From the NCBI RefSeq assembly GCF_964204865.1, contig NC_135260.1, positions 20,940,001-21,004,000 on the forward strand: a stretch of DNA of 64,000 nt, given 5' to 3'. Below the pieces are notes generated by a model that was not told the DNA's origin, did no database searches, and saw only the letters and a list, made by a program, of their open reading frames with translations. Below, piece after piece: positions 22,154 through 32,900 of the stretch (positions are counted from its first letter, which is position 1; every line of letters begins with the position of its first letter). The translations under genes and the position numbers were made by a program. Source of the stretch: Styela clava. Its lineage: Eukaryota; Chordata; Ascidiacea; Stolidobranchia; Styelidae.

Positions 22154-24852
22154 CTAAAACAAAGGACCGCTAAAGTTGGTTAATAAGCAAGCAACAGTCC
22201 ATAGTTGATTAACTGTTCCTAGCATACTCAGTGGTATTCTGCCTTCGAATAACTGATATTCTTTCACCCTTCTGATTGCTCGTTCTACGTGGACTCTAAG
22301 TGAAGCAATCTTGCTGGACCGCAATGCCTCCTCATATGTGAACCGCCCGTTAAAGTTGAATGGAGGAATATTTAGACCCACACCTTTCACTTCCAAGAGA
22401 CTCCTGATGGCAAATCCTTTGTCGCACATTACGGAATCCCCTCTTTCAAGCAAACTCAAAATTCCAGATCTCCGGGTTATTTCACTGTCTGATATGCTAC
22501 CGCAAAATAATAAACTGACAAAAGTTATTGGACCATGGGGTGCAATACCCAATAAACATTTTAATGTTGTATGGTTTTTATAAAATGAAAAAAACTCACT
22601 TTGGAGCATGAGTGAAGATGGTGACTGGCATAAAATTTCACAACAGTCAAGGACTATGCGTGTAGATTCATAACCTTGGTTTTTAAAACACTGTGGCATA
22701 TTTTCATAAACCTGCTCACGAGTAGGCCAAATTGGGATAGATGCCAAGGTAAAATAAATAAAATTAGCCCATGTGATAACTATCCGAGAGACAGTGGACT
22801 GTGATATGCAAAAAACATCACTAAGATGGATCTCATCAAAGCCCTGTCTCAGACGACACAAAAATAAAAATAGTTCATCAGCCAGTGGAAGCGATCGCTT
22901 CTTACAAGGGTGGTCTAAAAAATCGCTACTTCCATTATAAACTTCTTCGCTTACAGCAGACCATAGTGTTAAAGAGTTAGCACAGTCCAACAATATGTGG
23001 AAAAAGTCAATCAATAAACAATAGGAACTAAAGCCAGTATAATATTTAATCATGGAGCTTGACGCCTTGAAACGTTCCATACCGAATTTAGATATTGACA
23101 GCTTTGAAACTTGAGTTTTTAAATTCTCAATTTCTTTTAAAGCTTGCTCAAGTTTTTCTTCAGCTGTTTTCACTACAATGCAGTAGTTGTGATCCACTTG
23201 AGTAGGATTAATGTGATTAAAACTCAGACTGCTGGTCCGACTGCTTGGTACAGTGGCATCATCAGTGGTTCTGTACAAATATAATAAAATTCATTAGCAG
23301 AGAAATCACATATTCATCCTGGGGAAAGGAAGGATGATAAGACGGCTCAATTATATGATGAAGCAGATATCGGTGAAAAGTCATATTGTACCCAAATTAC
23401 AGCTTCAAGTATTGAATCCTCTGCATTGCATGTATATGTGTAAATCAAATAATGGCACTGAATTGACTATTGTTATGGCTAGCTGTGAGGCAACTAGCAA
23501 AGTTGAATGATGTGCTTGGTAGTCTAAATTAGTATCTGGCTTTCTATCTTTTTTGTCGGGAATATATGCTAACATTGTAGGCATCATAGAAAACTAAGAA
23601 CCGAATACAGATTCTATTAGCCAGAGCAGGCTATATCTTATAACTATGTGTTTGCACAATGAAAGTGTTTATTTTGTATTACACTGTTTACCTATTCTTG
23701 GCACTATTGTGGCCCGCTAACAATGCAAAAATAATTTTGTGGCCCGCGGAGCCGACAATGTTGGACCACCCTGATATTCTAGACTTTTATAGTCTGTCAA
23801 AATATTTTTTCAAATTGGTTAATTTTAAATTTTGGTTTGATACTAGTATGGTGGTATAGTCTAATTCAAAAAATGATATATTCTGTTTTACCTCAGTCTG
23901 TTTGGCAGTGGTCTCTCTGCAATTAACTTTGTCCAACTAAATTTTGATGGAACTGAGTTGTGGTGCAAACGGCGTCGACCAGAAGGCGTCTCATATATGT
24001 CTTCGGGTCTGAAATGGTTGCCACAAACTCGTGTGCTTGGTGTAATCTGTTTTAATAAGTCAAAATAAACTAGCTGATACGAACGGAATAAATAACACCA
24101 ACTAAAGTGAAGCTAGGCTTCAAGGAATTAATGTATGCCGCCTAATAATAATATAGGTTATCAAGTTTAGCTTGATTCCCATAATCAGTACACCAGGAAG
24201 ATATTGACAAAATAAACACTTATTAGTCTACAGAATCAGAAGAGCCCTAACTAAGATTTGAAAAGAGAAGAAGTTAAATTAATTTAATTAAGTGATTCAA
24301 GAGTCTTGCTGCACACCAAGACTCACAGCAAGACTCTTAAATCACTTAGGATAGTTATCTTTACTCTTGCTACAGCATCCTTGCATTATATGCATACCGA
24401 TCCGCCGGCACAAAAGCATAGAAGAAGGATAAGTAGTTAGTTTCGTAGAAACCAAATCATTAGTTAAATTAATTGTTGCTAAAACTGCAAAAGAAAGTCG
24501 TGGGCTGTGCTCACCTTAAATACACTCACATACCGGTATGGCCTACAACCGCATACAGGCATAGATACAGCCTAATAACTAAAGTAGAAGCGAGAAGAGA
24601 AAATCAGGGTCAAAACTAAAATTAAAACCAGAACAAAAAAATATTTGCCACAATATACTGACTTACTTGAAAATGTTTACCAGGATCGCGACGAATACTG
24701 TGAATCCACGCTCTCTTCATTTTTTCATTTTTGGGGAAAGAGTGGAACGATAAGTCTGGTGAGTAACGGCTATCGCCATTACACAACGGTACGCAGCAAT
24801 GCAATTTGGAACCACCAGACGCACGAGCCGCCATTGCAATCGAAAAGCCCAA
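22154..24852 (-). CDS. ISL2EU-type transposase: THAP zinc finger plus DDE domain
   Basis: This is the predicted enzyme that cuts and joins the transposon ends. Three minus-strand exons, 24852-24667, 24046-23892 and 23270-22154, have GT/AG borders and closing phases (phase 0; AG+A), giving 485 residues. Exons 1-2 form a C2CH THAP finger: CCVPLCN, then FHSFPKNEKMKRAWI, then CGNHF with a downstream RLHHNSVPSKF. Exon 3 starts with a predicted coiled coil (AEEKLEQALKEIENLKTQV), then a helix-turn-helix-like DVFCISQSTVSRIVITW, then the catalytic domain: first D in RIVLDCCE, second D in VMCDKGF, and E in HVERAIRRVKEY. All three acidic residues are present. An internal ATG (MAARASGG) could be the real start. 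Confidence 0.87.
23452..23773. mobile_element. hAT-type MITE copy in transposase intron 2
   Basis: This is a relative of the element at 5250-5665: shared blocks CAAAGTTGAATGATG, GGCTTTCTATCTTTTT, ATATATGCTAACA, GCACTATTGTGGCCCGC and the right terminus TTGGACCACCCTG at 23773. The left terminus has been lost, so the start is approximate. It lies between transposase exons 2 and 3. Confidence 0.75.
24289..24348 (-). repeat. 23 bp stem, 14 nt loop hairpin in transposase intron 1
   Basis: Arms 24289-24311 and 24326-24348 are inverse complements except at one position, which becomes a G-U pair in a minus-strand transcript (the transposase sense strand). It may be a remnant of a small palindromic MITE or a folded RNA element. 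Confidence 0.7.
24360..24430. repeat. Short repeat shared with 45442-45502
   Basis: GCATCCTTGCATTATATGCA here matches GCATCCTTGCATTATACGCA at 45442, and both copies end in (A/G)GAAGGAT, making a small ATCCTT...AAGGAT inverted-end repeat of about 55 bp. Confidence 0.55.
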
Positions 24853-25642
24853 ACCAGTCCAACGTCGCGGGGAAGCAGAAGACAGTAGCTACTTTCCCGC
24901 GCATGCCCACATAAAAACAAAATGGCGACGCTCAGTGGCGATAATGAATACCCCCCCTTGGGTTCACTTCAGGCAAAGTCCTGCGTGAAAGGATTCTCAA
25001 CATCAAAATTTTGTACAAGTAATAAAACATCAGTTTACAGAGTAGGTCTAAATCCAAAATTGTAGATTTTCTCATGCGAGGTTTCAGACACCTTTTCTGT
25101 TGTTGCAGTGAGTTTATTGTGTTGAGGATAAAGAGCCAAACAAGCCATTGCCATATTGATAACTACAGTTCCATTCATTATTATATAAAAAGCAAAGGCT
25201 CCCCTCCGAAATCGTACTCGACTTTTTGCCTACCCCTGGGATTGCTATTTGGTCACAAGTCTTTGTTAGCTTTTTCTTCTGAGTAAAAATAAAATGGATT
25301 CAGTCTAAAAATGACAGACAAATTTATTCACTGTTTTCAATAACATAAGTCAGTTTGGTTACTGCAGTTTATCTTCAATGTTTTAATTTTATCGATGCTT
25401 GTAGCTTGATATTCGAAGAACGCTTGTAATTTCACAACTAATAAATACTGTTGAATTTTATGATAGTATGTTAGTCCAGCGGATAAGACCTCAAATATGA
25501 CGGAAGTGTGCCCTTTTGGATGCAAGCATGAAACTTGGCACACATGTACAGTAGCATCCCCTTATCAATTTTAGATATGGTGCCATCCAAGAAAATACCT
25601 CGTTGCCATGGAAACGAGGCATCATCCGTATTCCTATTAAAG

Positions 25643-26186
25643 CAGGGGTCGGGAACCTTTTTGGTCAAGAGAGCCATAAAATATAAATATTTTCAATTGC
25701 ATTTCCGTGCGAGCCATATAACATTTTTCACTTAATCAGGCCTGAAATGTTTACTCAAAAGTCAACACATACAATGTCAGTATACACTTAATGTGATTAT
25801 CTGATGCTGCATGTAGTCGCTGCGGGCCTTGAACGGTTGCTCACATGCAGCCCAAGTTGAAATCTACGATACTCATCGCCCTTTTTCGTTTAGGTATCTC
25901 CGTAGTGTTTTCAAAACTCTATCGCTTTGTGATGTCACAATATATGTTCCAGAATCCCCTTGTTTGTCACAATGCCTGTCTGGTAATTATCTTACATAAC
26001 ATACACATGTGCTGGACGCGCCTTCTCAAACGTATTGGGAATTTCCTGCCAAATTTGGCTATAAAAGAGTTTGAAATCGCGTAACAATAGTAAGCTTAGT
26101 CTTGGGATGTTAGATTTTTTTGGGAGCCATATGCCGTCACCAAAAGAGCCATATATGGCTCGCGAGCCATGGGTTCCCGACCCCTG
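25643..26186. mobile_element. hAT-type MITE inserted in the left inverted-repeat arm
   Basis: The ends CAGGGGTCGGGAACC and GGTTCCCGACCCCTG are a perfect 15 bp inverted repeat, and AGAGCCATA/TATGGCTCG subterminal blocks follow. Perfect 8 bp duplications TATTAAAG flank it (25635-25642, 26187-26194). The right arm of the large inverted repeat has the empty site with a single copy of this octamer near 29160. It is non-autonomous, 544 bp. Confidence 0.93.
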
Positions 26187-26945
26187 TATTAAAGGGAAAT
26201 AAACATTTCTTTAGGAAAGGATATTTTCAAGATAAGTAAACCGATGTGTATATAAGAAGTGAGGAATATGAACAAAAGTGCATTTTGACAATTTCCCTTG
26301 ATAACAGAACACCTGTTACCATGGAAACAAGGTATCGTTATCGACCAAACACGATTATAAGTCGCACAACTTGTATTTTCTGTTATTGTCATGGATCACA
26401 AATTAAGCTACATTCACTTTCAAAATGTAATTCCTTTTGTGCTCAATCAACTGCCATCGCTAATGGTATACTTTCAAACTCATAGCCACGTAAAGCTGGT
26501 GAAAATATAAAATATATATATATCTCATATAACTGACGTATTATTGTTATCTTGGAGCTATCATATATATTAATAAAGATAAATTCATTCTCTTAACTCT
26601 GGCATTAGTATCCCAGTCAAATAAAAACGGAAAACTTGCATTACATTTCAGCTCAAACTCGGCTGGAATCGTTGATTATTCTAATTTATATCTAACGTCG
26701 CCTTATGTAAATGCTACAAAAAGAAATAAATAGAAAAACGATTGAAATAATTATATTTTCCAAAAATATATTCCACAAAGACTCCCCAATACCTAGTGGG
26801 GGCAATTTTACTATTTAGATATATACTCCTGCACTTTTGGATGCAAGCATTAAACTTGGCACACATGTACAGTAGCATCCCCCGATCAATTTTGCAATGT
26901 CAGTCGTTATTTCCGCAATCCCCATCACAGAAACATAGTGAGGTA

Positions 26946-27922
26946 GGGGAAAGTGGGGACGGTTGGGACACTTTTTTTGCATATTTTGAGCCGTTAATTC
27001 TGCATATTCACTTAAGTTGGCGGGACGAACGCATAGAGGAGTAAATGTAGTTTTTATTCAGCGACTAAGAAATTCTCTTGCGACACACATCTTACTACCA
27101 AAATGCTTTGAAAAACGTCTGTCAAGTGTCCCACTGTACCCCACTTGTGGGGCACATTCGGACAGACCCTGGGGCACAATGGGTCAGTTTGTTGAAATTC
27201 AACGAAGTCTGCCTTTAAAAATAAGCAATTTTTCAGCATAAAAAATAATCGTCTAAAGAACAGGGAGACTTCAAATTTGAAGATTTAATATTTTTAAAAT
27301 CAATGTTCAATTGAAATAGTTCAGATATTTTGACAAAAAATTTCGCATACAAATTTGATTATTTCCTTCCTCGAATCTAAATCTGGAAATATTATTGATT
27401 CTCGAATATATTTCATATTGGGCCATGGGTCGAAAGAAACCATAATCTTACAAAAAATATACCGCATCTCAAGGTCTCTAAGCACTTATTGTATCAAACG
27501 CTCTCGAATTGTGCCCTGCAGGACATGTCCCACTGAACCCCGGTCCATTGTCCCCCATAGGAAACAAATATTTCAGACCATCCCACGGCGAAAATTCGGA
27601 AGGCACATCCACTCGCCAACGTTATGAATATTTTACAGTGGACTAAAGCTGAAAAATATCAGACGGTGGTTTGTCATGTTGGAAAGGCTAAAGTAGAAAA
27701 AAGAAAAAACTGGAACGGTGAAATTTTAGTTTCAACCTCCCAAAACCAATTTCACCTCGTAGCTTGCGCCGCACTACCCGTCCGTTGCCCGTTCGCGGGG
27801 ACGTTGTAACTCGCCGAAGGGCGGATTAGATCATCGAACCGCGGACAGGATTGTAGATATAGTATCATTGTGAGAGCTGATTTTCCACATTGCCCCATGT
27901 CCCAACGTGTCCCACCTTCCCC
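26946..27922. mobile_element. TA-flanked TIR element (977 bp) in the left inverted-repeat arm
   Basis: The left end GGGGAAAGTGGGGACGG and the right end (inverse) GGGGAAGGTGGGACACG are terminal inverted repeats, followed on both sides by TTGGGACA. Each side is flanked by TA, and the right arm of the large inverted repeat has one TA at the matching place (28404 area), so the target duplication is TA. Internal GTCCCACTG and GGGGCAC blocks near 27123-27175 and 27523-27560 echo the termini. No transposase is seen. Tc1/mariner-like or another TA-specific superfamily is possible. Confidence 0.8.
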
Positions 27923-28094
27923 TACATGCTAAATCAGCACGGAAACATTTGCAGCGAGCAGCAAAACCTTTCTTGCAGTCACAATGAATCAGCTATGTGC
28001 AAATTTTTGCTGCTTCATGGATAGTCATCCATCTTGGTAAAAATTTGTCCCCTACTTTTTCCCATCCCCATCTATGTGCATCAGGTAAATCTCC

Positions 28095-28440
28095 CTGATC
28101 TGACCAAGACGCTGTTAAGCCTACTGAAGCGAGAGGGGACAAGCGAAGTACCTGCACAATGCATTCAAATGATTGAAAGATTCATCGTACTGCTCTACGA
28201 TCAGACAAGTATGTTGTCAAAGGTATGTACATTTGAATTTAGCAATTACCCAGATGTTAGCTAGATGTTGAAATGCGGTTGAATCCTAATTGATGATTAG
28301 AATCGACAACATTTCGACCTCTATCTACCACAGAGCTGGTTGATTGTGGCTGCAAGAAAGGTTGTGCTGCTCGCTGCAAATGTTTCCGTGCTGATTTAGC
28401 ATGTACACCACTATGTTTCTGTGATTGCGGAAATAACGAC
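28095..28440 (+). pseudogene. Transposon-protein remnant with tesmin-like CXC cysteine cluster
   Basis: The first patch (about 28095-28220) reads IQMIERFIVLLYDQTS in frame, a motif I associate with an uncharacterised transposon-linked animal protein family. After a gap with stops, 28332-28440 reads LVDCGCKKGC-x3-CKCFRADLACTPLC and ends CDCGNND before TGA, the CxCxKGC...CKC...C-x3-C spacing of tesmin/TSO1-like CXC repeats. An inverted copy of the cysteine segment sits at about 27931-27999 in the left arm. The family attribution is from pattern memory; the CXC spacing is directly visible. Confidence 0.55.
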
Positions 28441-29325
28441 TGACATTGCAAAATTGATCGGGGGATGCTACTGTACATGTATGCCAAGTTTCATGCTTGC
28501 GTCAAAAAGTGCAGGAGTAATAAAATAGCAGGAGTCTAAATAGTAAAATTGCCCCCACTAGTTATTGGGGAGTCTTTGTGGAATATCTTTTTGAAAAATA
28601 TAATTATTTCAATCGTTTTTCTATTTATTTCTTTTTGTATCACTTACATAAGGCGACGTTTGATATAGATTAGAATAATCAACGATTCCAGCCGAGTTTG
28701 AGCTGAAATGTAATGCAAGTTTTCCGTTTTTATCTGACTGAGATACTAATGCCAAAGAGTTAAGAGAATGGATTTATCTTCATTAATATATATGATGACG
28801 ATACGATAGCTCCAAGATAACAGTAATCCGTCAGTTATGAGATATATATTTTATATTTTCACCAGCTTTACGTGGCTATGGGCTTAAAAGTATACCATTA
28901 GCGATGGCAGTTAATTGAGTGCAAAAGGAATTACATTTTGAAAGTGAATGTAGCTTAATTTGTGATCCATGACAATAACAGAAAATACAGGTTATGCGAC
29001 TTATAATCGTGTTTGGTCGATAACTCGTTTCCATGGTAACAGATATTCTGTTATCAAGGAAAAATTGTCAAAATGCACTTCTGATCATATTCCTTACTTC
29101 TCATATACACATCGGTTCACTTATCTTGAAAATATCCTTTCCTAAAGTAATGTTTATTTCTCTTTAATAACAATACGGATGATGCCTCGTTTCCATGGCA
29201 ACGAGGTATTTTCTTGGATGGCACCATATCCAAAATTGATCAGGGGATGCTACTACTGTACATGTGTGCCAAGTTTGATGCTTGCATCCAGAAGTGCATG
29301 ATTTTACCTCTTATCCGCTGGACTA

Positions 29326-29900
29326 TGTATTTGACTGACCAGCAACTAGGTTGTAATATCTCTCTCAGCAGATATCCCTGTAATAAAACCCGTTTTATCC
29401 CAACCATTTCTCACTCAGGCAGTGCCAGACTTTTTTCCCTAAAGCTTCATCCACTTCCCGTTATTCAATAAGAGAGAGAAAACCTTCAGTAAGTTTATTT
29501 AAAAATGGAATTATACAATTGAAATAAAAATAATAGTAAAAAAAGGACTGGCAAAACACGGACCAACTTAAAGCAAAACTGTTGCACAAATTTTATGTTT
29601 GGTCTGTGATTGGTAGGAATTGATGATAAAATTGCCAGATCAGTCAATCAATTTCCTGCCGTCTTCAATAATTAACATATAAGCAGAATGTCCCCCAAAA
29701 CATGATGAGGTGAACAACAATAGACTTAAGAGAAATGATACAACAACGTAAATACAGATATTCAGGTCCTAAATCCCTTGTGATGCCCAATATTTGATCT
29801 TATATCTTGAACAATTGACCATTATTTTGCAATAGAATAAAAACGCAAAAATTCCATGCTTTCAAAACCATGATTCTTAAAATTAAAATAAAATCATATT
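29326..29900. other. Spacer downstream of IWS1
   Basis: No gene or defined repeat is recognised. It presumably includes the IWS1 3' UTR. Confidence 0.4.
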
Positions 29901-32900
29901 TTAAAGAATTGACATTTTATTCCCTTCTATACTTATTTTAACAGCCCTTTGTAATTTAGAGCTCTTTTTCTTTTCTGCAAAGTTTTTCAAATGCTTTTCC
30001 AAACGTTCGTCTTTTTTCGATGACCTTGGTGCTCCAGCACTACGCCTTCTCTTTGACAATGCTGCGGACTCTTCCTCATCATCAAGTCCACCACCCTGTT
30101 CGACATTCCATTTGGGTCGAACAACATAGTCCTTAGTTGATGGCATCGGGACACGAGCCCTCATTACAAAACCTACTTCTCCTGGTCGTAATTGACCGAG
30201 TTCATTCTCAGGTCTCCCATCTTCTGTCTGATTTTTAGCAACACCCGAACTCAGTCTTCTGCGTTTTGCTTGAGGCATCTGTTCCAAATCTCTTTGTTCA
30301 CGTTCTATAAAATGAAAGAGTGCTGTACATTTAACATAGCCATGCAAGACAATGTCAAAACAGTTCCATTTTATGTCATAAAGACAACTAAATTGGGTCA
30401 GTAATTGGTAATGTAACAGTTTGAGATATGTGAATTTGTTCCAGTAGTGCATAGAAGAAATGAGAGCCTAAATCGACTTATGAAAAATGAACGTTTCTGT
30501 TGTGCGGTAACAAACAAGGTTCGTACAAATTATCTTAGTATTATATTATACAACAATTCTAGCCTAGCTAAATTGCTGTATGATATAATCCGTAAAAACA
30601 TCAGATGCTGTTTATCAAAATTTCAAATATTAATGTGCATGGATCCTGGTATCGTTATAGAAATTCTACTGATAAGCAGGGAAGTAATTAGACATAGTTA
30701 CCTTCTCTGGACATGCTTTTGAAATTCTCATTCAGGCCAAATATTGGTCTTGACCATTTATTGATGAGTCGACCTGCTGATTCTCTATTAAATCTGATTT
30801 CCTTTGGATGTTTGAACAAAATCATGACAGATTTGCCTATACCGCTGTGTTTCAATGCTTCCTGCAAATATAAATATTTTGTCAGGATTTAAATTTAGGG
30901 GTAACTTTTACATCTCTTTGAACTTGTTTATTGTCATTGTAGACTGATTTATGTTTCAGTTGATATGAACTGATTTAGAACTTACCGAGCCGACGGGTGG
31001 GAGATCGTGTAATACTTTTAATAATTCACTTCTGATGGTGATGTGTGGTAAACTACGATCAGGTAGCAATGAAAGCCAATCCGCAATCGCTGCAATAACA
31101 CCATTGTCTACAAATGCCTCTTTCAGATTCTGAAAAAATTACATAATATAATGTAAAATCTTCGACCATAACAACACCAAAGTTTTTATGATATTTTGTC
31201 AGCATTATATGTATATATCAGCAATTCTTACTATTATGATGGATATACCTGTTTCTTCAAGTGCATTATAACAGTATTTAGCATGGTTAATTTTTTAAGT
31301 GCAGGTTTTCTCTTTTGATTTGCTTCTCTATCTGCTTCTGCGGCTTCCTTCATTTTAGTCAACATAGCGTTAATGATGTCGTCAGCATCAGATATAAAAG
31401 TTCCGCCATCTTTCCTTCTTCTTTTACTTCTGCAAAGGATAATCAAACAAGTTACTTTTACTTGACTGTAAATAAATTTTTTATTAAGGGTGGGCAAATG
31501 CATTTGTGAAGAAGTTGAAGTCAGTGAAGAAAACCATGTAGTCCAAATTGAAAATTATTAAAATGCTACAATATGTGCAATTGTTCATGAAAAATATTGC
31601 CAGTATATATTATGTCTATTAGTTGTTTTATTACATCTTCTGACAAAAAGACCTCAAATAAATTGTAATGACTCCGAACTTTGAATTATAACATATTCAA
31701 ACTGCTAAATTACCTGTTTTCTTCTTTTTTTCTGGCCAGCATTATATCAAAATCTGACATTCCTTGATTACCAGAATCTCTCACACCTTCATCATCTGAA
31801 TCGCTTCCTTCATCTTTGTCTTGAATCTTTGATTTTTTCGAGGGTTTTGGAGCCTTGAACCCATCATCTGTAGTTTAGTATACATTGGTTACATTTTCAT
31901 TTTACATTACATTTTCAAATTACGCAAAAATTTGTCGAAGCCTTTTTTTATTGCCTTCCTTTCTCCAGAGCTCCCGAAGTATGTGCACCAAGATGACGCA
32001 CAACCTGAAACAGGGTTCAGGTTGTGGGCCATCTTGGTGCACATACTTCGGGAGCTCTGGAAAAAGAAAGGCAATATTAAAAAGTACCAAATACGTTCAA
32101 AAATGTTCAAGTGTCTCCTGAGGACTAAATATGAAGAAGATCATACCTTCATCTGATTCAACTTCTGCATGTTGTGGTTCATCATCATCGTCTTCATCAT
32201 CAGATATCATTGCTTTTTTTGATTTTTTATTTCCAATTTCTTCTTCACCAAATCCTGTGAATTCTTCTCCTTCATCATCACTTTCCCCAAAAATATCAGC
32301 AATCAAATCCCCGACTCCATCTTCTGCAAAAAAGAATTGAAAAAATGACAACATGACTCATTTGGTCCTTACAAGTGAATTGGTGCCCGTGGGCACTGCG
32401 TTGGTGACCCCTAACCTTTAAGATAATAAGCTTATATATGAACATTCTAAGGTGAAGCATCTCAATGGTTGCTTGTAACATCTGTAATCTGTCAACTTTC
32501 TGACAAGAATTCACAAACTCACTTCAAGCCAACTAAAAGTACATCACAAAACTTAACAATATTGATATTTCGCATGAATAGATGACGAAAGAGTTATGTT
32601 ATTGATTCCCACCTTTTTGTTCATTGTCGCTGTCTGAGTCAAACATTTTCATTGCAGCTTCATGTTTTTCCTTCATGCTTTTTTCTGTTAATAAAGACAA
32701 TTAGTTATCTGTCTCTCTATTTCTCAAGCCAGGTTAGAAAACTTGTTTCATTCTCAATTTCATGCCATATGTAATATAAAATAAGGAATCGCCTAAATCC
32801 CCAAAATTACTATTCCAAATACATTCTGAAATTATTAATATCAGATGTATTATAATATTAAATCTGTTCAGAGAAACTATAAGATTTCATTGTATTAGAA

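Larger units (their letters stand above)
19444..24953. mobile_element. ISL2EU-type DNA transposon, apparently coding-competent
   Basis: This block of about 5.5 kb holds two convergent spliced genes, a YqaJ/SWIM protein (+, 19546-21731) and a THAP-DDE transposase (-, 22154-24852). That gene pair is characteristic of the eukaryotic ISL2EU (IS4EU) superfamily. Candidate termini: GGGTATTCA at 19444 and its inverse TGAATACCC ending at 24953, each followed inward by CGCC and CACTG at similar spacing. The inverted repeat is short and imperfect, and I could not settle the target duplication, so the outer limits are approximate. Both reading frames are open and their exon phases close, so the copy looks young. 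Later insertions (19930-20306, 23452-23773) and a hairpin (24289-24348) all lie in introns. Confidence 0.75.
25472..29325. repeat. Large imperfect inverted repeat (~1 kb arms)
   Basis: Left arm 25472-27999 (about 990 bp once two later insertions are removed) is the inverse complement of right arm 28338-29325. Matching landmarks: TAGTCCAGCGGATAAG/CTTATCCGCTGGACTA at the outer ends, GGTGCCATCCAAGAAAATACC with its inverse, GTTACCATGGAAAC with its inverse, and CACTATGTTTCTGTGATTGC near the inner ends. The spacer (about 28000-28337) contains a coding remnant. The structure looks like an inverted duplication of the 3' part of a transposon. Confidence 0.85.

Noticed and set aside
22311-22583. 90-codon plus-strand frame
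   Set aside because: Antisense to the DDE transposase exon and without homology of its own.
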